NCBI GenBank assembly: GCA_937980645.1 | Contig: CALJPQ010000007.1 | Span: 1 to 64,000, forward strand | Source of the DNA: an uncultured Saprospiraceae bacterium | GTDB taxonomy: Bacteria > Bacteroidota > Bacteroidia > Chitinophagales > Saprospiraceae | Length of the DNA stretch: 64,000 nucleotides | Direction of reading: 5' to 3' | Shown here: in pieces, positions 17,869 to 26,555 of the stretch | Layout of the letters: each line of letters starts with the position of its first letter | Numbering within the stretch: the stretch's first letter is position 1 | Position numbers and translations under genes: made by a program | Notes under the pieces: generated by a model | Seen by the model: the letters and a program-made list of their open reading frames with translations, nothing else | Databases searched by the model: none | Told to the model about the DNA's origin: nothing

Positions 17869-19968
17869 ATGCTGGATACCGCCGTTGAATACCTCAAAGG
17901 CGTCGGCCCACAACGCGGCGAAGCGCTCAAACGCGAGCTGGGAATCTACACCTGCGGCGACCTGCTGCTGCATTTCCCGTTCCGCTACATTGACCGCACG
18001 CGCTTCCACACCATCCGCGATATAAAACAAGAGGGCGAAGCCTACCAGCTGAAAGGCGTCCTGCGCCGCTTAGAAACCGTAGGCGAAGGGCGCGTCAAGC
18101 GCTTAGTAGGCACCCTGCGCGACGAGACCGGCGCCCTCGAGTTGGTGTGGTTTCAGGGCATCTCCTGGCTCGAACGTTCCCTGACCGTAGGCAAACAGTA
18201 CGTCGTCTATGGGCGTGTGTCGCTCTTCAACGGGCGCTTCAACATCGCCCACCCGGAAATGGAAGAGCTCACGCCCGACAACGCCCAATCGGCCCGCACG
18301 TTCGACCCCGTCTATCCGTCCACCGACAAACTGGCCCAAAAAGGCCTCGATGCCCGCGGCCTGCGCAAATTAGTACGCACCCTGCTCGACCAGATCACCC
18401 CCGCCGAACTACCTGAAACACTGCCCGATACCCTCCTGAGCGCCTACCGACTCATGCCGCGCTGGGAAGCCCTGAACAAAATCCACTTTCCCGAAAGCCA
18501 ACAGGAACTCGACGCCGCGCGCCGACGGCTCAAATTCGAGGAACTGTTCTTCCTCCAGCTGCGGCTGCTGCAAATACGCCTGCGACGCAAGAACAGCAGC
18601 CGAGGCTTTGTGTTTGAAAAAGTGGGCGACTACTTCCACCGCTTCTACCGCGAAAAACTGCCCTTCGAGCTCACCAACGCCCAAAAGCGCGTGGTACGCG
18701 AAATACGCGCCGACCTGGGCGCCGGCGCCCAGATGAACCGCTTAGTGCAAGGCGATGTCGGCTCCGGCAAAACGGTGGTGGCCCTGCTGGCCATGCTCCT
18801 TGCCCTAGACAACGGCTTTCAGGCCTGCCTGATGGCCCCCACCGAAATTCTGGCCCAACAGCATTACGCCAGCATCACCGAACTCGTGGGCGACCTGGGC
18901 GTACAGGTAGGCTTCCTGAGCGGCACCGTCAAAGGCAAAACACGCAAAGCCGTGCTGGAGGCGCTTGCCTCGGGCGACATGCACATCGTCGTGGGCACCC
19001 ACGCGCTCATTGAGGAGGTCGTACAGTTTCACCGCCTCGGGCTGGCCGTCATTGACGAGCAGCACCGCTTCGGCGTCGAGCAGCGTGCCGCCCTGTGGAA
19101 AAAAGGCGCCGGCCTGCCGCCCCACGTGCTCGTCATGACCGCCACACCCATACCGCGCACCTTAGCCATGACGTTGTACGGCGACTTAGATACATCCATC
19201 ATTGACGAGCTGCCACCGGGCCGCAAACCCATCAAGACGCTGCACTTCACCGAGCCGCACCGCCTGCACGTGCAGGGCTTTATGCGCGAGCAAATCGCTC
19301 AGGGCCGGCAAGTCTATGTCGTTTACCCCATGATTGAAGAAACCGAAAAAGCCGACATGCTCAACCTCATGACCGGCTACGAAGCCCTCAGCCGCGACTT
19401 TCCGCCGCCGCAATATCAGATAAGCATCGTGCACGGCAAGATGAAACCCACCGACAAGGATTTCGAGATGCAGCGCTTTGCCCGTGGCGAAACGCACATC
19501 ATGGTGGCCACTACCGTTATCGAGGTGGGCGTCAACGTGCCCAATGCCACTGTTATGGTCGTTGAGAATGCCGAGCGCTTCGGCCTCAGCCAGCTGCACC
19601 AGCTGCGCGGGCGCGTCGGGCGTGGTGCCGAGCAGTCCTACTGCATCCTCATGACCACACACAAACTCAGCGCCGACGCCCGCGAACGCATCCAGACCCT
19701 CGTGCGCACCAACAACGGCTTCGAAATCGCCGATGCCGACCTGCGCCTGCGCGGCCCGGGCAACATCGAAGGCACCCAACAAAGCGGCATGCTCCGCTTC
19801 CTCATCGCCGACTTAGCCAAAGATGGCTCCATCCTGACCGCCGCGCGCGACATCGCCAAACGCATCCTCGATGCCGACCCTGAACTGACCGAACCCGAAC
19901 ACCAACGCCTGCGCGAACACTTAGCCTCCACCGGCAAAGAAGCCCGCCTGTGGAGCCGCATCTCTTGA
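17869..19968 (+). CDS. recG: ATP-dependent DNA helicase RecG
   Basis: 699 aa, the normal RecG length. It remodels branched DNA such as stalled forks and Holliday junctions. It starts MLDTAVEYLKGVGPQRGEAL, the usual RecG N-terminus, followed by the OB-fold wedge (residues 55-150). Helicase motifs are all visible: GDVGSGKTVVALLA (Walker A), MAPTEILAQQH, VIDEQHRFGVEQR (DExH-type motif II), MTATPIPRTLA (III), and VATTVIEVGVNVPNA with QLRGRVGRG (V/VI). The C-terminal RecG wedge-associated segment ends at 19968, one base from the convergent lipoprotein gene. A longer frame upstream overlaps the plug gene and is rejected. Confidence 0.97.
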   Translation: MLDTAVEYLKGVGPQRGEALKRELGIYTCGDLLLHFPFRYIDRTRFHTIRDIKQEGEAYQLKGVLRRLETVGEGRVKRLVGTLRDETGALELVWFQGISWLERSLTVGKQYVVYGRVSLFNGRFNIAHPEMEELTPDNAQSARTFDPVYPSTDKLAQKGLDARGLRKLVRTLLDQITPAELPETLPDTLLSAYRLMPRWEALNKIHFPESQQELDAARRRLKFEELFFLQLRLLQIRLRRKNSSRGFVFEKVGDYFHRFYREKLPFELTNAQKRVVREIRADLGAGAQMNRLVQGDVGSGKTVVALLAMLLALDNGFQACLMAPTEILAQQHYASITELVGDLGVQVGFLSGTVKGKTRKAVLEALASGDMHIVVGTHALIEEVVQFHRLGLAVIDEQHRFGVEQRAALWKKGAGLPPHVLVMTATPIPRTLAMTLYGDLDTSIIDELPPGRKPIKTLHFTEPHRLHVQGFMREQIAQGRQVYVVYPMIEETEKADMLNLMTGYEALSRDFPPPQYQISIVHGKMKPTDKDFEMQRFARGETHIMVATTVIEVGVNVPNATVMVVENAERFGLSQLHQLRGRVGRGAEQSYCILMTTHKLSADARERIQTLVRTNNGFEIADADLRLRGPGNIEGTQQSGMLRFLIADLAKDGSILTAARDIAKRILDADPELTEPEHQRLREHLASTGKEARLWSRIS

Positions 19969-19969
19969 C

Positions 19970-20629
19970 CTACTGACGCGGCACGCACGTGTACTCCGAC
20001 TTGCGCACCAGCATGCGCTGCTGCAGGTCGAACAAACGCCGCTGCCCATATCCCACACGCAAGCCGTCCTTGCGCCACTGCTCCGCATCCGGGCAATTCG
20101 GCTTCTCCTGCATATCGGCCTCCTCTATCGGGCTGTAATACCACAGCGAACCCGTAGCCGACACCAACGGCGCCTCGTGCGGCAGGTATTCCGTCTGGTA
20201 CACCTGATACAAAATGCCTTTTTCTTCCTTGTACACATTTAGCTTGCGCACGTCGGGGGCCGTGCCTAAGTCCACAAAAAAGAAATTCCGCCACTTGCCT
20301 TGAAAATAGCCGCCTTCCTCGACGGGCGGAAAGGGAAGACGCTGACCCGTAGAGTCTATGATGGCCACAATCTCCTGGCCCGGGGCGTCTGGATTGCCCT
20401 TCACCTGTACCCGATAAACGCCGTAATAAATCTCAAAGGCTCCCGCTGAATCGGCCCGATACAGCCCTTTATCGCAGCCCTCAAAGCCAAAGAGCGAGTC
20501 CGCTTTTTCGTAAGGAAAGGTTACTTCGATAGCCGGCTTATCGGATTTTTTATCCGGCGTTTTGCCCGATTGGCAGGCCCAGACCAACAGGGCCAGCAGA
20601 GTCATTCCAGCAGCAATGCGAATCTTCAT
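19970..20629 (-). CDS. lipoprotein of unknown function
   Basis: 219 aa with a bacterial lipoprotein signal: basic MKIR, a hydrophobic stretch and the lipobox VWAC (Cys19). The mature protein starts QSGKTPDKKSDKP, a charged linker. It continues with a mostly beta-strand domain rich in aromatic residues (FGFEGCDKGLYRADSAGAFEIYYGVYRV, GKWRNFFFVDLGT). Three further cysteines could form a disulfide. I do not recognise a family. It is convergent with recG (1 bp between stop codons), and its upstream region faces a 470-bp intergenic block with repeats. A role at the cell envelope is inferred from the signal only. Confidence 0.75.
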   Translation of the reverse strand: MKIRIAAGMTLLALLVWACQSGKTPDKKSDKPAIEVTFPYEKADSLFGFEGCDKGLYRADSAGAFEIYYGVYRVQVKGNPDAPGQEIVAIIDSTGQRLPFPPVEEGGYFQGKWRNFFFVDLGTAPDVRKLNVYKEEKGILYQVYQTEYLPHEAPLVSATGSLWYYSPIEEADMQEKPNCPDAEQWRKDGLRVGYGQRRLFDLQQRMLVRKSEYTCVPRQ

Positions 20630-21101
20630 GGTAAAACGGTGCGGTGTTGTTTTTTTATTTTTTACAGAAAAAATGAAAGAAGCCTGCTCAAATGGATTGC
20701 CCCAGCAAGGGGCGGCCTTCTAATGGCCGGCAAAATTCTGGAGAAAAGGCCAAATGCCTGCGCTTCGGATTTTGGGAACTGATGTTGCGCTCGGTTGAGA
20801 TACCCGAACGCTCCGGGATTTTTCTTTTCTAACCGCAGAAGACGCCGAGAAACGCTGAGCGAAACACCTCAGCGGCCCTCGGCGAACGCTGCGTTTTTTT
20901 AACCTTCTGCCCTCAGGCAGACTTACGTAAGGTCAGCTATTCAACAAGGCAGGTAGCTGCGAATACACGAGCTCGAGGCGACATCGCCCATAAGGAGGCG
21001 ACATCTCCCACAGGGAGGTGTCGTCTCAGAGTAAAACGGGCGTTCCGTTTCGGAGATGTCGCCTTCTCGTGCCTCGAAGACGACACCTCTGTGTTGGCGG
21101 C
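20630..21101. other. intergenic region holding a long hairpin and palindromic repeats
   Basis: About 470 bp with no gene. It contains a long nested hairpin with a T7 tail (20834-20900) and two copies of the dispersed palindromic repeat (20975-21031 and 21051-21109). The AACCGCAGAAGACGCCGAGAAACG piece within the hairpin resembles sequence in the 7.5-kb gap. Confidence 0.6.
20834..20900 (+). terminator. long nested hairpin followed by seven T
   Basis: Three stacked complementary pairs: CGCAG (20834-38) with CTGCG (20889-93), CGCCGAG (20843-49) with CTCGGCG (20878-84), and CGCTGAG (20853-59) with CTCAGCG (20868-74), around an 8-nt loop. TTTTTTT follows at 20894-20900. It has the shape of an intrinsic terminator. 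No plus-strand gene lies upstream within 200 bp, so it may end a small RNA or be a mobile palindromic element. Confidence 0.6.
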
Positions 21102-21109
21102 TCAAAAAT
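20975..21109. repeat. dispersed palindromic repeat, locus B (two copies)
   Basis: Copy 1 (20975-21031) holds GAGGCGACATC twice and GGGAGGTGTCGTCTC. Copy 2 holds GGAGATGTCGCCTT (21052-21065) and CTCGAAGACGACACCTCT (21073-21090), then GCGGCT and an A-run as at locus C. Copy 2 runs into the last codons of the VWA gene. Confidence 0.8.
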
Positions 21110-22226
21110 CATTTTTCCAGCGTTTCAGGTCTTGCCTTGCGATGGCAGCGGCCATGAGTTGGGGAAATTGCTGTGGCGTACAGGCGAACACAGGTACGTC
21201 GAGTGCGGCTAAGGCAGCAGCGTTGGCGCGGTCGTAGGCGGGTGCGCCTTCGTCGTTGAGGGCCAGCAGGCCGATGAGCGTAACGCCTGTGGCGCGCAGG
21301 CTTTGGGCTTTTTTGAGCATTTCGGCAGCCGGGCCGCCTTCATAGAGGTCGCTGATGAGAACGAGGATGGTATCCTGTGGCGTTTGCACCAGCGTTTGGG
21401 CATAGTTTAAGGCTTTGGCGATGTCGGTGCCGCCGCCCAATTGGGCGCCGAAGAGCAGGGCGACGGGGTCGTGCAGGTATTCCGTCAGGTCGGCTACTTC
21501 GGTGTCGAAGACGAAGAGGTTGGTCCGCAGGCTGCGCACGGAGGCCAGCACGGCGCCACACACGGCGGCATAGACCAGTGAGTCGGCCATAGAGCCGCTC
21601 TGGTCTATGCCTAAAATAATGTGGCGCAGCGCCTTTGCGCGTCGGGCGAAGCCGTAGCGGTGCTGCGGGATGATGCTTTTCAGTTCGGGCTGGTAGTGGC
21701 GCAGGTTGCGGTAGATGGTTCGGCGCCAGTCCATGTCGCGCGGGCGCGGGTTTCGGGTGCGTCCGGCGCGGCGGGTGGCTTGCTCCACGGCTTCGCGCAG
21801 GGCGTGGGCTAAGCGCCGCTCGAGTTCTTCGGCTACGCGGCGCACCACCATGCGGGCTGTTTCGCGCGTTTCGTCGGGCATGGCCTTTTGCAACGATAGC
21901 AAGGTGGCGGCCAGATGCACATCCGGTTCTACCGACGCGAGCAACTCCGGCTGCAAGAGCATTTGCGTCAGGCCCAACCGCTCTAAGGCATCGCGCTGAA
22001 GCAGCTGCACTACCGGCGTCGGGAAGTACTTCCGAATATCGCCCAACCACCGATGCATGCGCGGCGACGAACGCCCCAGCCCGCCCTGGCGGTCGGCGTC
22101 GTAAAGCGCTTCCAACACGGCATCCATGCCGGCCTCGCGGCCCGAAAGTGCTGCTTCTCCCTCGGGGTCAGCAGCACGGCCCAAGATGAGGCGCCAGCGT
22201 TCGGTGGGAGCAATTGAGGCGTTCAC
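21102..22226 (-). CDS. VWA domain protein (CoxE-like)
   Basis: 374 aa from a GTG at 22226; no better ATG lies nearby, since the next is at residue 34. The C-terminal half is a von Willebrand factor A domain with a complete metal-ion site: DQSGS (208-212), the Thr in LGGGTDIAKAL and the Asp in LVLISDLYEGG. The N-terminal half is helical and charged (RRVAEELERRLAHALREAVEQATRRAGR), as in VWA proteins that partner with MoxR-family AAA+ ATPases. Such pairs act in metal or cofactor insertion and complex remodelling. No MoxR gene is adjacent in the window. The protein has no signal peptide and is probably cytoplasmic. Confidence 0.85.
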   Translation of the reverse strand: MNASIAPTERWRLILGRAADPEGEAALSGREAGMDAVLEALYDADRQGGLGRSSPRMHRWLGDIRKYFPTPVVQLLQRDALERLGLTQMLLQPELLASVEPDVHLAATLLSLQKAMPDETRETARMVVRRVAEELERRLAHALREAVEQATRRAGRTRNPRPRDMDWRRTIYRNLRHYQPELKSIIPQHRYGFARRAKALRHIILGIDQSGSMADSLVYAAVCGAVLASVRSLRTNLFVFDTEVADLTEYLHDPVALLFGAQLGGGTDIAKALNYAQTLVQTPQDTILVLISDLYEGGPAAEMLKKAQSLRATGVTLIGLLALNDEGAPAYDRANAAALAALDVPVFACTPQQFPQLMAAAIARQDLKRWKNDF

Positions 22227-22343
22227 AGCAGATTTAGCAGCGTCTTCAGGCGGTATAGCGGGAGGCCAGAAAGAATACCGGCAGCCAGATACGGATAATA
22301 GTTGTTTGTTTCTGTCAAGGCTCCAGCCCGTTCAAGGTGTACG

Positions 22344-22351
22344 CAAATCTA
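22344..22351 (-). promoter_or_regulatory. -7 box TAGATTTG upstream of the VWA gene
   Basis: CAAATCTA on the plus strand, about 118 bp before the GTG start. It fits the consensus, but the leader would be long. Confidence 0.4.
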
Positions 22352-22470
22352 CGACGAATACCCTTGCAGTTTGGGCAGGTCGCAAGTTGAGAAACATGCT
22401 TTTTTATGAGCTTCTTCTCTCACTCGATAATACAACTTCACCCTACCGGGCCACCTGGAGCGCAGCCTTT

Positions 22471-23565
22471 TCAGTAGCGCACCGTGTGCTCGTAGAGCAG
22501 TTCGTTTTGCAGTCCGCGCACTTCCATGCTGACCACGGGACGTTCGCCTTCCCAGTGTATTTTGAGCAGGCCGAAGTTGCGCTTGACGAGCATAGGGCCG
22601 ACGCGCATGCGGTTGGGTTCGTCTTGGCTGTTGCGGGTGTGTGTGAGGCCGCTGGAGGTGAAGTCGTACAAGGGGTAGGGGAGGCCCTGGAGATCCATGC
22701 GGCTGATTTCGGCCATGTGTCGGTCTCCGGAGAGAATGAGCAGGTTGGCCGGTTTAGTCTTGACGAGGAGCTGGAGCAGGCGTTTGCGGGCGTTGGGAAA
22801 GTTGCCCCATTTTTCGTGGCCGTGTTCGTTGGCCAGGATCTGGATGCTGGAGGCCAGGATGTGCAGCTGGGCGGGGCTGTTGGTCAGTTCTTTTTCTAAC
22901 CAGGCCCATTGGGCTTCGCCCAGGATGTCACCCTCGGAGTTGGGCAGGTACCGGCGGTTTGGGTTGGGGTCGGGCAAGAGGGTATCGCGGAAGTAGCGCG
23001 TGTCGAGCACGATGATTTTTATCTGGCGGGGTGGTTTTCCGAACAGATAGCTCTGGTAAGCGCCTTCGCGTTTGCGCACGGGTTCGGAGTAGGGCACGTC
23101 TAAGAAGTCGAGCAGGCATTTTTTAGCGGCGCGTTTGTTGGGCATGCCTTTGCCGCCGTCGTTGGTGCCGTAGTCGTGGTCGTCATAGATGCCAATGATG
23201 GATGTTCGGTCGCGCAGTTTGCGGTATTCCGGATGGGTTTTCAAGCGCTTGTAGTGGGCGGCCAGGGCGCGGGCGTCGGTAGTGTCGGCGTAGATGATGT
23301 CGCCCAGCCAGATCCACAGGTCTGGGTGGTTGGCGGCGATGCCGGCCCACATGTCCTGGGGCAGGTGGAGTTTGTTGCACGAGCCGAAGGCAATGACACT
23401 CAAGTCTTTCGACAGATCGAGCACGCGCGGCTGAAAGGCTTCGAGATCAACGGTGCGTTCGCTGATGAGGTCCTCATCATCACTTTGGGCAGTGGCCGGC
23501 AGTGCATTTAGCAAGGTGGCCGTGAGGAACCCCCATAGAAGCATACGAGAGAGGAAAAAGCACAT
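22471..23565 (-). CDS. secreted PhoD-like metallophosphatase
   Basis: 364 aa with a signal peptide (hydrophobic to about residue 26, ending LPATAQ). The remainder is an alkaline phosphatase D-type metallophosphoesterase: VIAFGSCNK, LWIWLGDIIYAD (metal-binding Asp), IGIYDDHDYGTNDGGKG, and LLILSGDRHMAEIS with the late metal-binding His. PhoD-like enzymes hydrolyse phosphodiesters or monoesters outside the cytoplasm using Fe/Ca or other divalent metals. The gene stands alone between the VWA gene and the porE operon, which is divergent. No Pho-box-like sequence was recognised. An ATG at residue 8 is a possible alternative start. Confidence 0.88.
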   Translation of the reverse strand: MCFFLSRMLLWGFLTATLLNALPATAQSDDEDLISERTVDLEAFQPRVLDLSKDLSVIAFGSCNKLHLPQDMWAGIAANHPDLWIWLGDIIYADTTDARALAAHYKRLKTHPEYRKLRDRTSIIGIYDDHDYGTNDGGKGMPNKRAAKKCLLDFLDVPYSEPVRKREGAYQSYLFGKPPRQIKIIVLDTRYFRDTLLPDPNPNRRYLPNSEGDILGEAQWAWLEKELTNSPAQLHILASSIQILANEHGHEKWGNFPNARKRLLQLLVKTKPANLLILSGDRHMAEISRMDLQGLPYPLYDFTSSGLTHTRNSQDEPNRMRVGPMLVKRNFGLLKIHWEGERPVVSMEVRGLQNELLYEHTVRY

Positions 23566-23712
23566 AATTGCGTTTAGATTCGTTCAGTAGCAAGCAAAAA
23601 CGCCCATAAAGCAAATATCGTGCGCAAGCGTGTAGGGCCGACGGGCGCGGTTCAAAACAACGGAGCGGGTTGGGCCGTTAGTGCAAACATGCTCAAGCGC
23701 TGTGTTTGACAT

Positions 23713-23749
23713 GCGCTCTTTTGGCAAAACAGACGCTCCTTTTGGCAAA
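23713..23749 (+). repeat. short direct repeat upstream of the PorE-like gene
   Basis: GCGCTCTTTTGGCAAA (23713-23728) is followed four bases later by ACGCTCCTTTTGGCAAA (23733-23749), ending 9 bp before the ATG at 23758. The two half-sites are 20 bp apart (about two helical turns), consistent with tandem protein binding. Possible operator for the operon. Confidence 0.45.
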
Positions 23750-23757
23750 TAAACACC

Positions 23758-25767
23758 ATGCGAGTACATTTTTTATTTGTCGGGATTTTGTGGGCACTTG
23801 GAGCCTGCACACCGACCACGCCGATTAAAGACGGCGCCACAGCCTACGACCGCAAGCAGTACCACGTGGCTATACCTATGCTGCAACGCGATTTTGAGCG
23901 CGCCAAAAGCCGCTCGGAAAAAGGACAGCTGGCCTATCGCATTGCGGAGTCGTACCGGCACACGGGCAATTATGCCTCGGCGCTTCAGTGGTACGGCTTA
24001 GCCTATCAATACAACTACGGCCCTGAGGCGCTCAAAGGTCAGGCCTACATGCTCAAGCGCTTAGAGCGCTACGCTGAGGCTAAAGAGGCTTTTCGCAACC
24101 TGAGCATCGAAATCGGTAGCCCTTACGAATACCGCAAGGAGATGACCGCCTGCGATGTGGCGCTGGGCTGGCAAGAACTGGCTAAGGAAAGCGGCTGGAG
24201 CGTGCAGCCGGTGCCGTTCAACAGCCCCCAGAACGACTTCGCACCGGCCTTTTATGCCGACGGACGCTTAGTGTTCAGCAGCGACCGCCCGGCAGCCAAC
24301 AGCAAAAAGAACTACGGCTGGACGGGCAACAAGTTCATGGACCTGTTCATCGCAGACCCGGAGGCCTACGGCGCTCAGCCTTTCGATGCGCGCATCAACA
24401 CCACCGGCAACGAGGGCACCGTAGCGTTCAACCGCAACTTCACGGAGATGTACTTTGCCCGAGCCGTAGGCGCCTATAAAGGCGACGACCAGTACTGCAA
24501 GCTCTACTTCTCTACGCGCGTAGAAGGCGGCTGGTCGGAAGCGCGCCCGCTGCCCTTTCAGAAAGAGCGCGTCAACTACATGCACCCGGCCCTGTCGCCC
24601 GACGGCCAGACGCTTGTGTTTGCCAGCAACGACCCCGACGGCTGGGGCGGCTACGACCTGTGGATAATGCGCCGCAACAACCAGATCGAAGGCGGATGGG
24701 AAGAACCCAAACCACTGGGGCGCAACATCAACACCACCGGCAACGAGGTCTTCCCTAACTGGTGCGCCGATACGCTCTTCTTCGCCTCCGACGGACACCC
24801 CGGCATGGGCGGCTTAGACATCTTCCGCACCTTCAAAATGGCCGACAACACCTGGGCCACTCCTCAAAACCTTAAACCACCCGTCAACAGCGGAGCCGAC
24901 GACTTTGGCTTCATCGCCACCGCCCACAAACCGCAACACAAACCCCCACAGCCAGGCGACCTGCTCCTCTCGGGCTTCTTCACCTCCAACCGCCCCGGTG
25001 GACGCGGCGGCGACGACATCTACTACTTCGAACAACGCATCCCACCGCCTAAACCGCCCAAACCAGACACCACCACGGGCAAACCCATTGTCTTCAAAAT
25101 CCTCCTCGAAGGCTACGTCTTAGAAAAAATCCTGGCCGACCCCACCGACCCCAACAGCCGCATCCTGGGCCGAAAACCTCTGCCCGGCGCCCGCGTAGAC
25201 ATCGCCTTCCGAAATCAAAACCAACTCGTCAGCGTCGGCGACGACGGCCTCTTCCGCTTAGAACTGGCCGAAAACACCGACTACGCCTTCACCGCCTCCA
25301 AAGATGGATATCTGACCAACGGACTGCGCTTCAGCACCCGCGGCATCCCGCGCGACAGCGCCAACCCCGTACAGGTCTATGAAGTGGAAATCGTGCTCGA
25401 CAAAATCTTCCGCGACCGCGAAATCGTCCTGGAAAACATCTACTACGACTTCGATAAATGGGACATCCGCCCCGATGCCGAACCCGCGCTCAACCGCTTA
25501 GCCGACATGCTGCGCCAAAACCCCAGCATCCGAATCCAGCTGGGCAGCCATACCGACTGCCGGGGTGATAACGCCTACAACCAAACCCTCTCGCAAAAAC
25601 GCGCCCAAAGCGCCGTCAACTACCTCATCGCTCGCGGCATTGACCCCGCACGCCTCAGCGCCATCGGCTACGGCGAAAGCCAGCCCGCCGTCAACTGCCC
25701 CTGCAACCGATGCACCGAGGCCGAACACCAGGCCAACCGACGCACCACTTTCAAAATCATTGAGTAA
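23758..25767 (+). CDS. PorE-like OmpA-family lipoprotein of the type IX system
   Basis: 669 aa lipoprotein with lipobox LGAC (Cys17). Domain order: TPR-like helices (about 25-135), a PD40/WD40-type beta-propeller with repeated 'LVFSSDRP', 'LVFASNDPDGWGGYDLW' and 'LFFASDGHPGMGGLDIF' blades (about 160-420), a carboxypeptidase-regulatory-like fold (about 450-550) and an OmpA peptidoglycan-binding domain from about 557 (YYDFDKWDIRP, LGSHTDCRGD). This is the PorE architecture, which ties the T9SS ring to peptidoglycan. Many related OmpA proteins exist, so the exact T9SS role is likely but not certain. aroE follows within 10 bp and proline dehydrogenase after that, as an operon. Confidence 0.88.
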   Translation: MRVHFLFVGILWALGACTPTTPIKDGATAYDRKQYHVAIPMLQRDFERAKSRSEKGQLAYRIAESYRHTGNYASALQWYGLAYQYNYGPEALKGQAYMLKRLERYAEAKEAFRNLSIEIGSPYEYRKEMTACDVALGWQELAKESGWSVQPVPFNSPQNDFAPAFYADGRLVFSSDRPAANSKKNYGWTGNKFMDLFIADPEAYGAQPFDARINTTGNEGTVAFNRNFTEMYFARAVGAYKGDDQYCKLYFSTRVEGGWSEARPLPFQKERVNYMHPALSPDGQTLVFASNDPDGWGGYDLWIMRRNNQIEGGWEEPKPLGRNINTTGNEVFPNWCADTLFFASDGHPGMGGLDIFRTFKMADNTWATPQNLKPPVNSGADDFGFIATAHKPQHKPPQPGDLLLSGFFTSNRPGGRGGDDIYYFEQRIPPPKPPKPDTTTGKPIVFKILLEGYVLEKILADPTDPNSRILGRKPLPGARVDIAFRNQNQLVSVGDDGLFRLELAENTDYAFTASKDGYLTNGLRFSTRGIPRDSANPVQVYEVEIVLDKIFRDREIVLENIYYDFDKWDIRPDAEPALNRLADMLRQNPSIRIQLGSHTDCRGDNAYNQTLSQKRAQSAVNYLIARGIDPARLSAIGYGESQPAVNCPCNRCTEAEHQANRRTTFKIIE

Positions 25768-25774
25768 ACGCACC

Positions 25775-26542
25775 GTGTACCTGCTGGGCCTCATCGGATA
25801 CCCCCTCGGACATTCCTTTTCGCAGCGCTATTTCACCGAAAAATTCACCCGCGAAGGCATCGCCAACGCGCAATACGAACTATTCCCTCTGCCCGACCTG
25901 AGCGCCCTGCCCCAACTGCTGTCCCAGTATCCCGACCTACGCGGCTTCAACGTAACCATACCGCACAAACAGGCCATCATACTCCATCTGCACACCCTCG
26001 ACGCGGCAGCCCAGCGCATCGGCGCTGTCAACACCGTCGTCGTCAGACCCAGCGGTGCGTTGCACGGCTACAACACCGACTACATCGGCTTCCGCGATGC
26101 CCTGACAGCCTGGACAGGCGCCCAAATAGCGCGTCTGAAGGAGGGTCAGGCACTCATCCTCGGCACCGGTGGCAGCGCCCAGGCCGTAGCCTACGCCCTG
26201 CAGCAACTAAGCATCGGCTGCCGCTTCGCCTCACGCCAACCCAACAACCCCCAACAAATGGGCTACGAAGCCTTGAAAAAACCTGAGCTCTGGGAAGAAA
26301 TCTCTTTAATCGTCAATACCACACCGCTGGGCATGTACCCCAACACCGACACCTGCCCACCGCTGCCTGTTGAGCACCTCAATGACCGCCATTGGGTGTT
26401 TGACCTCGTTTACAATCCCGCCGAAACGCTACTTTTGCAGCGGGCAAAACGCCAGGGAGCGCACACCACCAACGGTCTGGACATGCTGTATCGGCAGGCC
26501 GAAGCCGCATGGGCTATCTGGCAACGAGAAGCCCTTTCCTGA
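25775..26542 (+). CDS. aroE: shikimate dehydrogenase
   Basis: 255 aa from the GTG at 25775; a TTG at 25760 overlapping the previous stop would add five residues. It reduces 3-dehydroshikimate in aromatic amino-acid synthesis. Typical motifs: GLIGYPLGHSFSQRYF (shikimate-binding Ser-x-Ser), FNVTIPHKQAI (catalytic Lys), AVNTVV, YNTDYIGF (Asp), the NADP loop ILGTGGSAQAVAYAL and the C-terminal NGLDMLYRQAEAAW. No ATG fits the family start, so an unusual start codon is expected. It is translationally close to the PorE-like gene and followed by proline dehydrogenase after 13 bp. Confidence 0.93.
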   Translation: MYLLGLIGYPLGHSFSQRYFTEKFTREGIANAQYELFPLPDLSALPQLLSQYPDLRGFNVTIPHKQAIILHLHTLDAAAQRIGAVNTVVVRPSGALHGYNTDYIGFRDALTAWTGAQIARLKEGQALILGTGGSAQAVAYALQQLSIGCRFASRQPNNPQQMGYEALKKPELWEEISLIVNTTPLGMYPNTDTCPPLPVEHLNDRHWVFDLVYNPAETLLLQRAKRQGAHTTNGLDMLYRQAEAAWAIWQREALS

Positions 26543-26555
26543 GCCACGTATTTCC

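Noticed and set aside
21102..22226. MoxR-VWA remodelling or defence system
   Set aside because: Only the VWA protein is present; no AAA+ partner or other defence genes lie next to it.
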